Positions 7,616-15,698 of a stretch of DNA of 64,000 nt are shown in pieces. The notes below the pieces were generated by a model that was not told where the DNA came from, did not search any database, and worked only from the letters and a program-made list of their open reading frames with translations. The DNA comes from Nostoc sp. UHCC 0702 (GTDB lineage: Bacteria > Cyanobacteriota > Cyanobacteriia > Cyanobacteriales > Nostocaceae), in assembly GCA_017164015.1 (NCBI GenBank), contig CP071065.1, forward strand, positions 3,004,501-3,068,500. Reading direction: 5' to 3'. The position numbers and the translations under genes are program-made. Numbering within the stretch: the stretch's first letter is position 1; each line of letters opens with the position of its first letter.

Positions 7616-8929
7616 ATGAAACCTAACTTTATTACCAAGAGCTTCGTCACATTATTAATTTTTGCAGCAGTTTTAACTTCCGCTACTTCCAGTCAAGCGG
7701 CTCAATTGATAATTCGGGCGATCGAATGTAAATCTGTATCCACTGGTATTGATGCTGGTGTTCTCAACGCGATTTTTACACCACTTGCTACTGTTACTAA
7801 AGTGCTGATTTCTACAGCCCTCCCAGGCGACTTGAGTGAAGCCAGCAAGGCTATAGCTGCTATTCCCGATGTCGCTCAAGCAATTGATAGTGCTGGCGGA
7901 GGAGATCCAGATGATCTTTATTTAAGTTTGTCTAATCAACCAAAGCGGGATTTAGCCATTTGGCCAGCACCAGGAAAAGACTACGATATTAGTAAAGGTC
8001 AAGTTGTTCGCCCTAACCTCAAAATTGATTTCTCTAACGTCATAGATGTGAATTTCTGGGAGTATGACAGTGGTAGTGGAGATGATTTTCTGGGTCGCTT
8101 AACTGTTAACGAGTCCGAGGCTGGCGGCGTTAAGACAAAAATCGTCTACAACCCTGATGAGGGCAATATTTATGTAGTTGAATATGAAGTAGTCGGTGTA
8201 GCACCAGCACCCCAAGCTGTAGAACAACAATGGCAACAAGTTCCCGGTTGTGCTAAAAAAATCGCGGCTGGTGGTGGTAAAACTTGGGTGCTAGGTTGTA
8301 CCAGTGGGGGGAGTGGTGGTTATGAAATTTTTACTAGAAACGGCTCTAATTGGGATTTAGTTCCAGGTGCGGCTGTAGACATAGCTGTTGATACTGGCGG
8401 TACTGCTTGGGTAGTTAATGCTGATGGCACAATATTTCAAAGAAGTGGTAATTCATGGCAACCAGTACCCGGCTGTGCCAAAAAAATCGCGGCTGGTGCT
8501 AAAGTTTGGGTGCTAGGTTGTGACAGAAATGGCAGTGATGGTTATCAAATCTTTTCTTGGAATGGTTCTGGTTGGGATTTAATTCCTGGTGCAGCTGTAG
8601 ACCTAGCTGTTGACTCTAGCAATATCGTTTGGGCAGTTAATGGGCGTGGAGAGATATTTCGTAACATCAATTCTCGTACAAATGGATACGTCATTAAAAA
8701 AGGTGATCCTTGGAAACAAGTTGTCGGTTGTGCCAAAAAAATTGCTGTTGGTGGTACTAAAACTTGGGTGCTAGGTTGTGCCAGCAATGGTAGTAGTGGT
8801 TATGAAATCTTTTCTAGGAACGGTTCCGCTTGGGATCTAGTTCCGGGTGCGGCTGTAGAGATTACCGTTGACGCTAGCGGTAATCCTTGGGTAGTTAATG
8901 CTGATGGACAAATATTCCGCGCACCATAA
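7616..8929 (+). CDS. Secreted protein with six-bladed tectonin-type beta-propeller
   Basis: 437 aa. Signal peptide to about residue 28 (S-S-Q-A-A). An N-terminal domain to about residue 200 has a C2-like ending (D-D-F-L-G-R-L-T-V) that I cannot place firmly. From about residue 207 there are six blades of the tectonin pattern, W-x-x-V-P-G-x-A...I-A-V...W-V...I-F. They alternate strictly: blades 1, 3, 5 read V-P-G-C-A-K-K-I-A...W-V-L-G-C, each with two Cys, and blades 2, 4, 6 read (V/I)-P-G-A-A-V-(D/E)...W-(V/A)-V-N, without Cys. Tectonin propellers in slime moulds, worms and horseshoe crabs are lectins that bind glycans or lipopolysaccharide, so glycan binding outside the cell is the best inference. 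Confidence 0.85.
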   Translation: MKPNFITKSFVTLLIFAAVLTSATSSQAAQLIIRAIECKSVSTGIDAGVLNAIFTPLATVTKVLISTALPGDLSEASKAIAAIPDVAQAIDSAGGGDPDDLYLSLSNQPKRDLAIWPAPGKDYDISKGQVVRPNLKIDFSNVIDVNFWEYDSGSGDDFLGRLTVNESEAGGVKTKIVYNPDEGNIYVVEYEVVGVAPAPQAVEQQWQQVPGCAKKIAAGGGKTWVLGCTSGGSGGYEIFTRNGSNWDLVPGAAVDIAVDTGGTAWVVNADGTIFQRSGNSWQPVPGCAKKIAAGAKVWVLGCDRNGSDGYQIFSWNGSGWDLIPGAAVDLAVDSSNIVWAVNGRGEIFRNINSRTNGYVIKKGDPWKQVVGCAKKIAVGGTKTWVLGCASNGSSGYEIFSRNGSAWDLVPGAAVEITVDASGNPWVVNADGQIFRAP

Positions 8930-9037
8930 ATAACGTCATGTGCAACTTTCTTATCAGTTTGATAAAAGTTGCACATTCAGTCAACATAAATTTACTTTCA
9001 CCAAATATTTACTTCTACAAAATATTGGAAATATTCT

Positions 9038-9613
9038 ATGTCATTGATGAGATTACGTCAAAGTAAAAACTTGTTAATTAAAGGCGTATTAACTAACATT
9101 GTAGCTGTTGCTGTTAGTTCGATATTTTTAACAAATATTTCCATAAACCAAGGACAAGCATCATGCGCTTCGCCTTATGGTAATCTTGATTTTGAACAAC
9201 AGCCATCGTCTTATTGGAAGACTGAAGGACGTGCAGGTTTCGATATTAATAAAGGATATAGTTTTAGAGGTCGAAATAATGCCTGGATACGGAATGTTTC
9301 TGATTGGAATGGAATTCGTCAGCAAGTACGTCTCAAGCCCAATTCCAACTATATCTTGGAAGCCTATGTGCGAACATCAGCCAATGTCACAGATGGATAC
9401 TTCGGGGTTCGTGATACCCAACAGAAAGTTTGGTCTGAACTCAAGTTTGGTAGCTTACCGCAATATACGAAACTGACGTTACAGTTCCGAACTGGTAACG
9501 CCTCAACTTATAACATCTTTACAGGCTTCTGGGCTTTAGGACAAGATAGCTGGGTACAAGTTGATAGCTATTCTTTGAAGGGGCCAAGTCCAGTATGTCC
9601 TGACCAACAGTAA
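9038..9613 (+). CDS. Secreted carbohydrate-binding-module-like protein
   Basis: 191 aa with a long signal peptide (basic M-S-L-M-R-L-R-Q-S-K, hydrophobic core, likely cleavage near G-Q-A-S, residue 41). The mature part reads as a single jelly-roll of the CBM4/9 style: G-N-L-D-F-E-Q opening, R-N-N-A-W-I-R-N, a W-N-G-I-R-Q-Q-V strand, Y-I-L-E-A-Y-V-R-T-S, D-G-Y-F-G-V-R-D, and the closing D-S-W-V-Q-V-D-S-Y-S-L. Two Cys are left in the mature protein, one near each end, and could staple the domain. No catalytic module is present. It is the last gene of the secreted cassette that begins at 6367. Confidence 0.75.
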   Translation: MSLMRLRQSKNLLIKGVLTNIVAVAVSSIFLTNISINQGQASCASPYGNLDFEQQPSSYWKTEGRAGFDINKGYSFRGRNNAWIRNVSDWNGIRQQVRLKPNSNYILEAYVRTSANVTDGYFGVRDTQQKVWSELKFGSLPQYTKLTLQFRTGNASTYNIFTGFWALGQDSWVQVDSYSLKGPSPVCPDQQ

Positions 9614-9737
9614 ATTCTGATGCCTCGGTTTAAAGCGTAGACGCGGTAGGACTTGTCGTCAGACATCGCTTTTTAAATTCTTCAACCGATTTCCAAATAA
9701 AAAAATATCCCACTGTTCACACATAAATCAAAAAAAG

Positions 9738-9812
9738 AACCCCACCCCGCCTTTAACTTGCGTCAAAGTCTCCCCTCCTCGCAAGCGGGGAGAGGCTGGG
9801 GGTGGGGTGTTA
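9738..9812. repeat. Long inverted repeat at the end of the secreted cassette
   Basis: AACCCCACCCC (from 9738) pairs with GGGGTGGGGTGTT near 9800-9812, with an inner hairpin CCCCTCCTCGCAAGCGGGG. It lies between converging genes (9613 and 9836) and could terminate both, or be a small interspersed element. Confidence 0.5.
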
Positions 9813-9835
9813 GGTGACTTTTGCAAGAGGTCTAT

Positions 9836-11224
9836 TTATTTCTTGGAGTTCCCCAAGTGTTCCCGAAAATATTGTTGATATAACTGACAACTTGGCGTTA
9901 ATTTATCACCGACTCTTTTAACCAATCCCATACTGTATAGCTGATATGCTTGCATTGTTTCTATATCCACTGGTTCAGGCAAATTGACTACTTTAATAAA
10001 TGCCTCGGCTAAATGAAAATTGACTTTAAAAGTATTCAAAAATCGCCGTAAATGTTCTTCATATATTCCAGCATTTGTAGGAGCATTCTGTAATAATTTT
10101 TCTAGAGTTGTATCCCCAAGTGCAAGATGATAAAGTGCCAATCTAATTAAATATGGATGCCCTCCGAGCAGAGACATTAATTGCTGCACTTGAGTTTGAT
10201 TATAATTGAGTTGATGATGGTGGGCTAAAACTTCTATTTGTTCTTGGGTAAACTCTGTTAATTCAACCACTAACCCAACATTAAAAGGTGATTGATTTAT
10301 ATCTAATGACCCATAATTTTCAGTTGAATGTACTACAGCTAATCGTAAATTTTCCCAAATTTCTACAGTTTTAGCTTCCTCATGCCAACTACGTAACATG
10401 GCGAAAAAACCTTGAGAAATGTCAGGATATTGAAAAATTCTATCTACTTCATCTAATGCCAAAACTAAATTACTGTTGATTTGGGTCAAAATATGATCTT
10501 CAAAATATGTAGTGCAATTAATAATGCTACCCCTATACTCATCCCAAGATTCATTCAACAAAGAAGGTAGTTTTAATTTGTAACTCACATAAGCACAAAA
10601 CCAGCGCAAAAATTTATCCAAATTACTAAAAACATTTGCTTCTGCTTGCAACAGGTTTAGACGTACTGTATGGTATCCTTGCTGATTTGAGTGAGCGATG
10701 ATTCTATCAAGTAAAGATGTTTTGCCCATTTGATTAGGGGCTTTAATTCGGATTAAAGAACCAGGCTGGAGAATTGTTTCATAACAGCGTTCTTCTATTG
10801 GCGATCGCGCAGCGTCTCCTTTAGAAAATCGCTGGATGTAAAATGCAGAAGTCAGAGGTACTGAACCTTCTGGGTATTCTGGCACAAACTCACTCTTGAC
10901 GGTACTGAAACTATCTTGATGCCAAGACTCTAACTGCTGCACTTCTGTTGGTAGAAGATTTTTAAAGTGCGATCGCTCCACTGCTGCACGAAAATTAGTT
11001 TTATTAACCTCTTCTCCTAATGCTTGTGAAAGTAATTTCCACAGTTTGAAACCTACATCTTGCCGCAGATATTTAGCTGCATAACCTTCTTTACTGGCAA
11101 TTTCATCATAATTCAAACCTTGCCATGACCCTTTAAGGACAATTATTTCTACATCTTTCAGGTGTCTGTTGATTTTGTTAAAGACAACTCCATCTAAAAT
11201 TTGTAACCCTTCTTCCAAGTTCAT
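9836..11224 (-). CDS. vMAP-type HTH protein with AAA-like ATPase domain
   Basis: 462 aa. Residues 1-85 match the N-terminal HTH module of vWA-MoxR-associated proteins (L-Q-I-L-D-G-V-V-F...L-K-G-S-W-Q-G-L-N-Y-D-E-I-A...L-R-Q-D-V-G-F-K-L-W-K-L-L). An AAA_35-like ATPase follows, with Walker A A-P-N-Q-M-G-K-T-S (162-170) and Walker B L-V-L-A-L-D-E-V-D (253-261); a winged-helix-like C-terminal region ends the protein. The fold is that of STAND/conflict-system NTPases, proposed in the literature to signal in defence or programmed responses. It is the second AAA_35-type protein in 5 kb, but unlike the one at 3.8-6.1 kb it is intact and has no repeat sensor. It appears to be a single-gene unit. Confidence 0.82.
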   Translation of the reverse strand: MNLEEGLQILDGVVFNKINRHLKDVEIIVLKGSWQGLNYDEIASKEGYAAKYLRQDVGFKLWKLLSQALGEEVNKTNFRAAVERSHFKNLLPTEVQQLESWHQDSFSTVKSEFVPEYPEGSVPLTSAFYIQRFSKGDAARSPIEERCYETILQPGSLIRIKAPNQMGKTSLLDRIIAHSNQQGYHTVRLNLLQAEANVFSNLDKFLRWFCAYVSYKLKLPSLLNESWDEYRGSIINCTTYFEDHILTQINSNLVLALDEVDRIFQYPDISQGFFAMLRSWHEEAKTVEIWENLRLAVVHSTENYGSLDINQSPFNVGLVVELTEFTQEQIEVLAHHHQLNYNQTQVQQLMSLLGGHPYLIRLALYHLALGDTTLEKLLQNAPTNAGIYEEHLRRFLNTFKVNFHLAEAFIKVVNLPEPVDIETMQAYQLYSMGLVKRVGDKLTPSCQLYQQYFREHLGNSKK

Positions 11225-11481
11225 TATTCATCCTGAGTAGATATATTTATAGGAATCTTACTTGAATTTTACTCAGTATACTGACAAAGAAACCTTTCTA
11301 TGGCAAACTTCTCGCCAACTGTTTTTTTTAAATCAAATATGAGTCCTATATCAGGAAGGGTTTCCCGACTTGAAAAGACAGTCCCTTGTGAAGGTTCCCT
11401 CGTGCAACTGTCGTCAAACTGCCCGTAACACAGATAAAAATATGGGTAATTTGAAAGTCGGAAGGGAGTAACTCCTAATTC

Positions 11482-12396
11482 CTAACTTTTATAAGCAAGG
11501 GCAAAGCGTTCAATTCCAGCTAAATCAGTGTGAATTTGAATATTGCAATAGCTTCCTTGATTTTTTAATAGTTCACAAACTGTATCCGCCTGTCCTGCCA
11601 TCATTTCAATCAGCCACACGCCACCAGGTTGCAAATAATTAGGGGAGGTTTCTATTAAATGACGGATGCAATCTAAGCCATCAGCACCACCATCCAGCGC
11701 TAAATGTGGTTCATGGTTAACCACTTCAGGTTGCAGGGTAGCCACAATATTGCTAGGAATATAAGGCGGGTTAGATACCATGCCACTGAATTGGCCTGAC
11801 AATGATCCTAGCGGTTCCCACCAAGAACCTTGATAAAATCGAATTTGTTTGGCAAAACCTAAATTATGGGCATTTGCCTGGGCGATCGCTAATGCTTCCA
11901 AACTGCGATCAACAGCATGAATTGTTGCATTTGGCAAGGCATCTGCTAATCCCAAAGCGATCGCCCCACTTCCCGTACCTAAATCTGCCCAGTGTCCTGA
12001 GTCTAAAGGTAAAGTTGTCTGACTTTTAGCTGCGGCTTTCACAGCTAAATCAATCAAGTACTCTGTTTCTGGTCTGGGAATCAAAACCGCACTCGACACC
12101 GCAATTTTAAACTGTCGCCAAGGCGTTACTCCAGCAATGTACTGCACCGGCAGGCGTTCATGTAATCGCTTGTGCCACAGATGGTCTAACTCTTCTAAAG
12201 CTAACTTCATCTGAATTTGAGGTCTATCTTTGAAAGACTCCAAACGCAGTGCTAAACGGTCTAAGTCAGCCATCTCTAAAAGCAGCCAATCCACTTGCGA
12301 AGCAGGGACATCATTAGCGATCGCTGCTTGTATTGCGGCATTTCGCCACTGCCAAAGTTGTAAACCTGAAACTACTTTTGGCTGTGTATCCACCAT
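11482..12396 (-). CDS. prmC: Peptide chain release factor N5-glutamine methyltransferase PrmC (HemK)
   Basis: Methylates the Gln of the GGQ motif in release factors RF1/RF2. The SAM site D-L-G-T-G-S-G-A-I-A-L and the N-P-P-Y-I-P catalytic motif are both present, preceded by the helical N-terminal domain that recognises the release factor and by R-P-E-T-E-Y. I chose the ATG at 12396 (M-V-D-T-Q-P-K), giving 304 aa, close to the usual length, because AGGGGAGG stands right before it; a frame start at 12510 would add 38 residues that fall in repeat DNA. The ribosome site sits inside one arm of a 13-bp inverted repeat. A MITE lies just upstream. Confidence 0.88.
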   Translation of the reverse strand: MVDTQPKVVSGLQLWQWRNAAIQAAIANDVPASQVDWLLLEMADLDRLALRLESFKDRPQIQMKLALEELDHLWHKRLHERLPVQYIAGVTPWRQFKIAVSSAVLIPRPETEYLIDLAVKAAAKSQTTLPLDSGHWADLGTGSGAIALGLADALPNATIHAVDRSLEALAIAQANAHNLGFAKQIRFYQGSWWEPLGSLSGQFSGMVSNPPYIPSNIVATLQPEVVNHEPHLALDGGADGLDCIRHLIETSPNYLQPGGVWLIEMMAGQADTVCELLKNQGSYCNIQIHTDLAGIERFALAYKS

Positions 12397-12401
12397 ACCT
12401 C

Positions 12402-12482
12402 CCCTTTCAAGGTGTAATGTATTTTTGTGAAAAGCCCAAAATTCGGTAAATTTTTTGAGGATTTTTACCCACCTTGAAAGGG
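12402..12482. promoter_or_regulatory. 13-bp inverted repeat over the prmC translation start
   Basis: CCCTTTCAAGGTG (12402-12414) is the exact reverse complement of CACCTTGAAAGGG (12470-12482). The 12402 arm contains the AAAGGGG part of the prmC ribosome site, read on the minus strand. If transcription starts upstream of 12482, the arms could pair and hide the start. Confidence 0.4.
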
Positions 12483-12490
12483 CTAATGCA

Positions 12491-12602
12491 TAGGACTTAC
12501 GCATTGACAAAAGTATTAAATTGTGGTAGACATTTTTACGATATGAGCGATCGCTGCCTATCTAAAATGATTAAATTGCCTTAATACAGGGCGTAAGTCC
12601 TA
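12491..12602. repeat. MITE-like element, family 1 (TIR TAGGACTTACGC)
   Basis: A 112-bp sequence bounded by TAGGACTTACGC (12491-12502) and its exact complement GCGTAAGTCCTA (12591-12602), with no coding capacity. The outer TA on each side may be a target duplication. A second element with the same ends is at 36875-37019 and a lone end is at about 58797. Non-autonomous elements of this size with perfect terminal repeats are common in Nostocales. Confidence 0.75.
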
Positions 12603-12608
12603 AAATCA

Positions 12609-13415
12609 TTATTTTCTCTGGGTAGGTGCCGCCTGGGGTCTACCAGCAGGTAATTGATTTGGCGCGGACTTGGGGGCGAGTGAGCGAATAAATGCTATGG
12701 ACTCCCGCGATGGGTACAGAATAAACTTATTCATATTCGGATCGTTGCTGGTGTTGAGAGTTTCAACAACACCGGATAACTCCGCCACTTCAATCCCGGT
12801 TTTGGCTGCTTCCTGTGGTACAGCTTTCTTAAATTCGTCTAACAAAGCTACTGCTTGTTCTTTCTCGAAATATAAAGGCACATACCGCTCTTTGCTTTGT
12901 GGAACGGGGATGGTCAGATAACCTTTGTCCAATTTCGGTATAAATAAGGGAATACCATTGAATTGTTGTACTTTTTGACCATTTTGATTCATAATGGTTT
13001 TTGCTGAATCAAGCTGTTCTTGCGCCGGCACTAAAGTATAAATCACAGAGTCTTTCTTCTTTTTAGCCTCTTGCACTATTTGATAGTAATCTGCCAAAGA
13101 CAGAGGTCTTACCTGTAATGTGCTTGCCAGTTGGGGATTTTCTTTTTTCAGCCTTTTGTCCAGAAAATCTTGAGCATTTTGTTTGCTGAGAAAAAATCCT
13201 ACTTGTGAGATAGTTTTAGATTCGTTGTTTCTTGAAATAACTACGAATTCGCCTTTGGGATTAATCAATGTAAACACTGGGACTATTTGTAGCTTTTTCA
13301 GAACTTCGTTTTGTGGTAATGCCACTGCTTGCAGATTTTCTATTTGGGATAGTCCAGCAAGAACTATACTACCAGCTAGACCTAATGTTGCGCCCCAGCG
13401 AACTAATGCTTTCAT
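12609..13415 (-). CDS. Tic22-family protein
   Basis: 268 aa from the ATG at 13415, preceded by GGGAGGAG at good spacing; an upstream in-frame start (13430) overlaps that ribosome site and is unlikely. A signal peptide or N-terminal anchor (W-G-A-T-L-G-L-A-G-S-I-V-L-A-G-L) is followed by the Tic22 pattern: V-P-V-F-T-L-I-N-P-K-G-E-F, F-F-L-S-K-Q-N-A-Q-D-F-L, G-I-P-L-F-I-P, and P-L-Y-F-E-K-E-Q-A. Cyanobacterial Tic22 proteins are periplasmic and linked to outer-membrane biogenesis; the plastid relatives act in protein import. The C-terminus is Pro/Ala/Gln-rich and likely disordered. Confidence 0.85.
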   Translation of the reverse strand: MKALVRWGATLGLAGSIVLAGLSQIENLQAVALPQNEVLKKLQIVPVFTLINPKGEFVVISRNNESKTISQVGFFLSKQNAQDFLDKRLKKENPQLASTLQVRPLSLADYYQIVQEAKKKKDSVIYTLVPAQEQLDSAKTIMNQNGQKVQQFNGIPLFIPKLDKGYLTIPVPQSKERYVPLYFEKEQAVALLDEFKKAVPQEAAKTGIEVAELSGVVETLNTSNDPNMNKFILYPSRESIAFIRSLAPKSAPNQLPAGRPQAAPTQRK

Positions 13416-13537
13416 GAGTACTCCTCCCATTGATATCTATTAAGTCAGACAAATTGTTGGATTTGCATAGCACCAACTAGCTTTAGTTATATAGCAATCT
13501 CTTTGAGATGTGGAAAAATCGTGGTTGCTGTTAAATG

Positions 13538-13735
13538 CTAAGAATCTACTCTTAAAACCTGATATTTCCAGATATTGAAGAATTGCTCTGGTATCTTCGT
13601 TAGCAGTTGACTGCGTTCAAATTGTATTTTTCTCAATTTTGGCTTGCTATACACTGCGTAATATTGTAGATGCTGATTATCACTTGCTCTCCAATGAGCA
13701 AAAATTTCCCTGACTGTTGAAGCGGTCAATGCCAT
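13538..13735 (-). CDS. Small hypothetical protein
   Basis: 65 codons from ATG 13735. The sequence is basic and aromatic, with no signal peptide, membrane span or motif that I recognise. It is a single gene next to Tic22, on the same strand. It may be a real small cyanobacterial protein or a chance frame. Confidence 0.35.
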   Translation of the reverse strand: MALTASTVREIFAHWRASDNQHLQYYAVYSKPKLRKIQFERSQLLTKIPEQFFNIWKYQVLRVDS

Positions 13736-13877
13736 TTTATTGTCTTTCTCAAATATTAGGTGACGCCACTACAAAATCAATCGTTCCACTAGCCACTACT
13801 TCCATAACTGCCATACACGAAACACAAGTACAGGATTTCTTTGCTAATACCAAGCATGAAAAATGATTGTTACACAA

Positions 13878-14001
13878 GTAGGTTGGGTTTCTCTGGGATA
13901 CCCAACTCCAAAAGCTCGAATTTGTTGGGTTTGGTTGCGTTCAAACGCCACTAGGGCTACTGTTGGCAAACCGAAGAAGTGCAAGTGGCTCCCCAACCTA
14001 C
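13878..14001. repeat. Palindromic interspersed element between small ORF and tRNA
   Basis: The stretch 13736-14229 has no gene. Inside it, GTAGGTTGGG (13878-13887) and CCCAACCTAC (13992-14001) form perfect 10-bp ends of a 124-bp segment containing further GGGTT/AACCC repeats. This looks like a small non-autonomous repeat element. I saw no second copy in the window. Confidence 0.45.
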
Positions 14002-14229
14002 CCATCTGTCGCATTCTTTTCTGAAATTGGTATAACGTTAAATTTGCCTGTTATGCTTGAAAGTACAGCCCAAGAATAAATCCGTCTAAGTGTACTTTTT
14101 GGATCAAGTTTACGAATTTAAAGGTTGATCGTATCAAAAAATTTCCAAAAATTTAATTTTTGTATTGGAAATATAATAAAACCCCATAACTTTTAGTAAG
14201 TCTGGGGATTGTTGTTTTTAGATTTTGAA

Positions 14230-14303
14230 TCGGGATGACAGGATTTGAACCTGCGGCATCCTGCTCCCAAAGCAGGCGCGCTACCAAGCTGCGCTACATC
14301 CCG
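14230..14303 (-). tRNA. trnP-TGG: tRNA-Pro (anticodon TGG)
   Basis: Read on the minus strand, the 7-bp acceptor stem CGGGATG/CATCCCG closes a standard cloverleaf. The D arm is AGCGCAGCTTGGTAGCGC, the anticodon stem CCTGC/GCAGG holds the loop TTTGGGA (anticodon TGG), and the T arm contains GGTTCAAATCC. Base 14230 is the discriminator; CCA is not encoded. It reads Pro codons CCN, mainly CCA/CCG. Confidence 0.95.
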
Positions 14304-14659
14304 GGTAAATCAGGCTAAGTTTACTGGTTTTGTTTTAAATTCACCAAACAACCAATCAGTTTAGTAACTGGAGGTAAGTTCACAAAACAGAGCAAACTAG
14401 TCAGACTATCAGTATGACACTGCATAAATCTAATTATATCAAATTTACGAGATATTGGCTAACCTTTTTTATTATTTGCCTCAGAAAAATTAGTTAGTCT
14501 ACTACAGCAATTGACAGTTTGAGTGCCGACACAGGTGTGCAACAAAGACATTCATGTGCTTACTTGTCGGCGGTTTTGCTCTCAATCACTTCCTGGTTGT
14601 AGAATTTCTCTACTATAGCTAACTGTTGTGTTGTCACCTACTTTTTTGCATTGGCAAAA
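14304..14659. other. Intergenic stretch upstream of tRNA-Pro
   Basis: No gene is seen. GCCGACA near 14524 and TGTCGGC near 14563, followed by a short T run, could form a weak terminator with a long loop. The tRNA promoter should also lie here, but no clear -35/-10 pair stands out. Confidence 0.4.
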
Positions 14660-15184
14660 TTAGTGAGGATACCAAAACATGCCTTTAATGCCTTCTGGAT
14701 CTGACATAAAGCCCATAGTCCGGTAGAAATCTACAACATGAGGGTCGGCAAACAGAGTCACGTTGCTAATCTCTTCACTCCTCAGTTTTTTGAGTACGTA
14801 TTTCATCAAGGCTTTGCCCAGTCCTTTACCTTGAAAGTCTGGATGAACCACCACATCCCAAATGGTGGCATTAAATGCGTGATCTGAGGTAGCACGGGCA
14901 AAACCAATGAGCCGCCTTTGGTTTCCTCGCACTTGCCACATAGAGGCTACGAGGAAACTATGCTCAATGGCTTTTTTTACTTTTCTCAAAGGACGACGCG
15001 ACCAACCAACTGCATCACAGAGTTCTTCTAATTCATACAGATCAATATCTCGTTCCGTGCTAAAAACGATGCGATCGCTATTAGCATTAGAGTCGGCCGT
15101 AGATGCTGTATGCTCTTCAAAAGCAGTTGACTTAGTTGCCGATACAGATTCAGGAGTACTAAACCAAGTTTTCCAAAAACCCAT
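14660..15184 (-). CDS. GNAT-family acetyltransferase, Ycf52-like
   Basis: 174 aa. A Ser/Thr/Ala-rich N-terminal 35 residues precede the GNAT fold: [32 protein letters not shown], the acetyl-CoA loop [10 protein letters not shown], and F-Y-R-T-M-G-F-M. This matches the Ycf52 proteins of red-algal plastids and the plant NSI acetyltransferases; the cyanobacterial substrate is not known to me. It shares core strings with the GNAT gene at 663-1133. ATG 15184 is a reasonable start because the next upstream in-frame sequence is not family-like. Confidence 0.85.
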   Translation of the reverse strand: MGFWKTWFSTPESVSATKSTAFEEHTASTADSNANSDRIVFSTERDIDLYELEELCDAVGWSRRPLRKVKKAIEHSFLVASMWQVRGNQRRLIGFARATSDHAFNATIWDVVVHPDFQGKGLGKALMKYVLKKLRSEEISNVTLFADPHVVDFYRTMGFMSDPEGIKGMFWYPH

Positions 15185-15698
15185 GCCAACGTGGTTCGGG
15201 TAGTATAACTGAATTGGTTTCCACTCGAAAAGAGTGGTGATTCACGTTTCACGAAGCTAATACCATCTAAAATACCCCTGACACTGAAATTGTTTTGGTG
15301 TTTTGGGGATTCTCAATGGCTACAGCCTAAGAGGCGCGTGTTTCACACCAATCATTTTCAACTTTAGCATTTTGTTGTCCAGCCTAGGAGAAATTCCCCC
15401 TCTTTTGGGGAAATGAGAGTCAATTGTATATGAGGGACTGGGTACTGGGTACTGGGTACTGGGTATTGGGGATTAAAAACTAAATGTTACGGAATCATTA
15501 GTCACAAGCCTGTATCTTTAGAAAGATGAAGATATAGTTCTGAAAAAGAAAGTGTGTGTAGCACTACGTGTTTACACTACTGTAGAAACATATATAGCTA
15601 GCCGATTTATAGTAGTAGTTCCCAGTCCCTAGTCCTCAATCCCCAACTTCCAGTCTCCAGTCTCTAGGTGATGAAAGCAAGCGAGTCTTACCCCAACG
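15185..15698. repeat. Gene-free stretch with STRR (ACTGGGT units)
   Basis: Bases 15437-15471 hold four ACTGGGT heptamers and one ATTGGGG variant. A second degenerate run of the complementary type (CAGTCCC, CAATCCCC, CAGTCTC) lies near 15619-15666. No gene is seen; the promoters of the divergent genes at 15184 and 15699 should lie here. Confidence 0.6.

Noticed and set aside
11355..11470. Imperfect inverted repeat (TTCCCGACTT / AAGTCGGAAG) between vMAP and prmC genes
   Set aside because: Mismatched and long-looped; not enough to call an element or a terminator.
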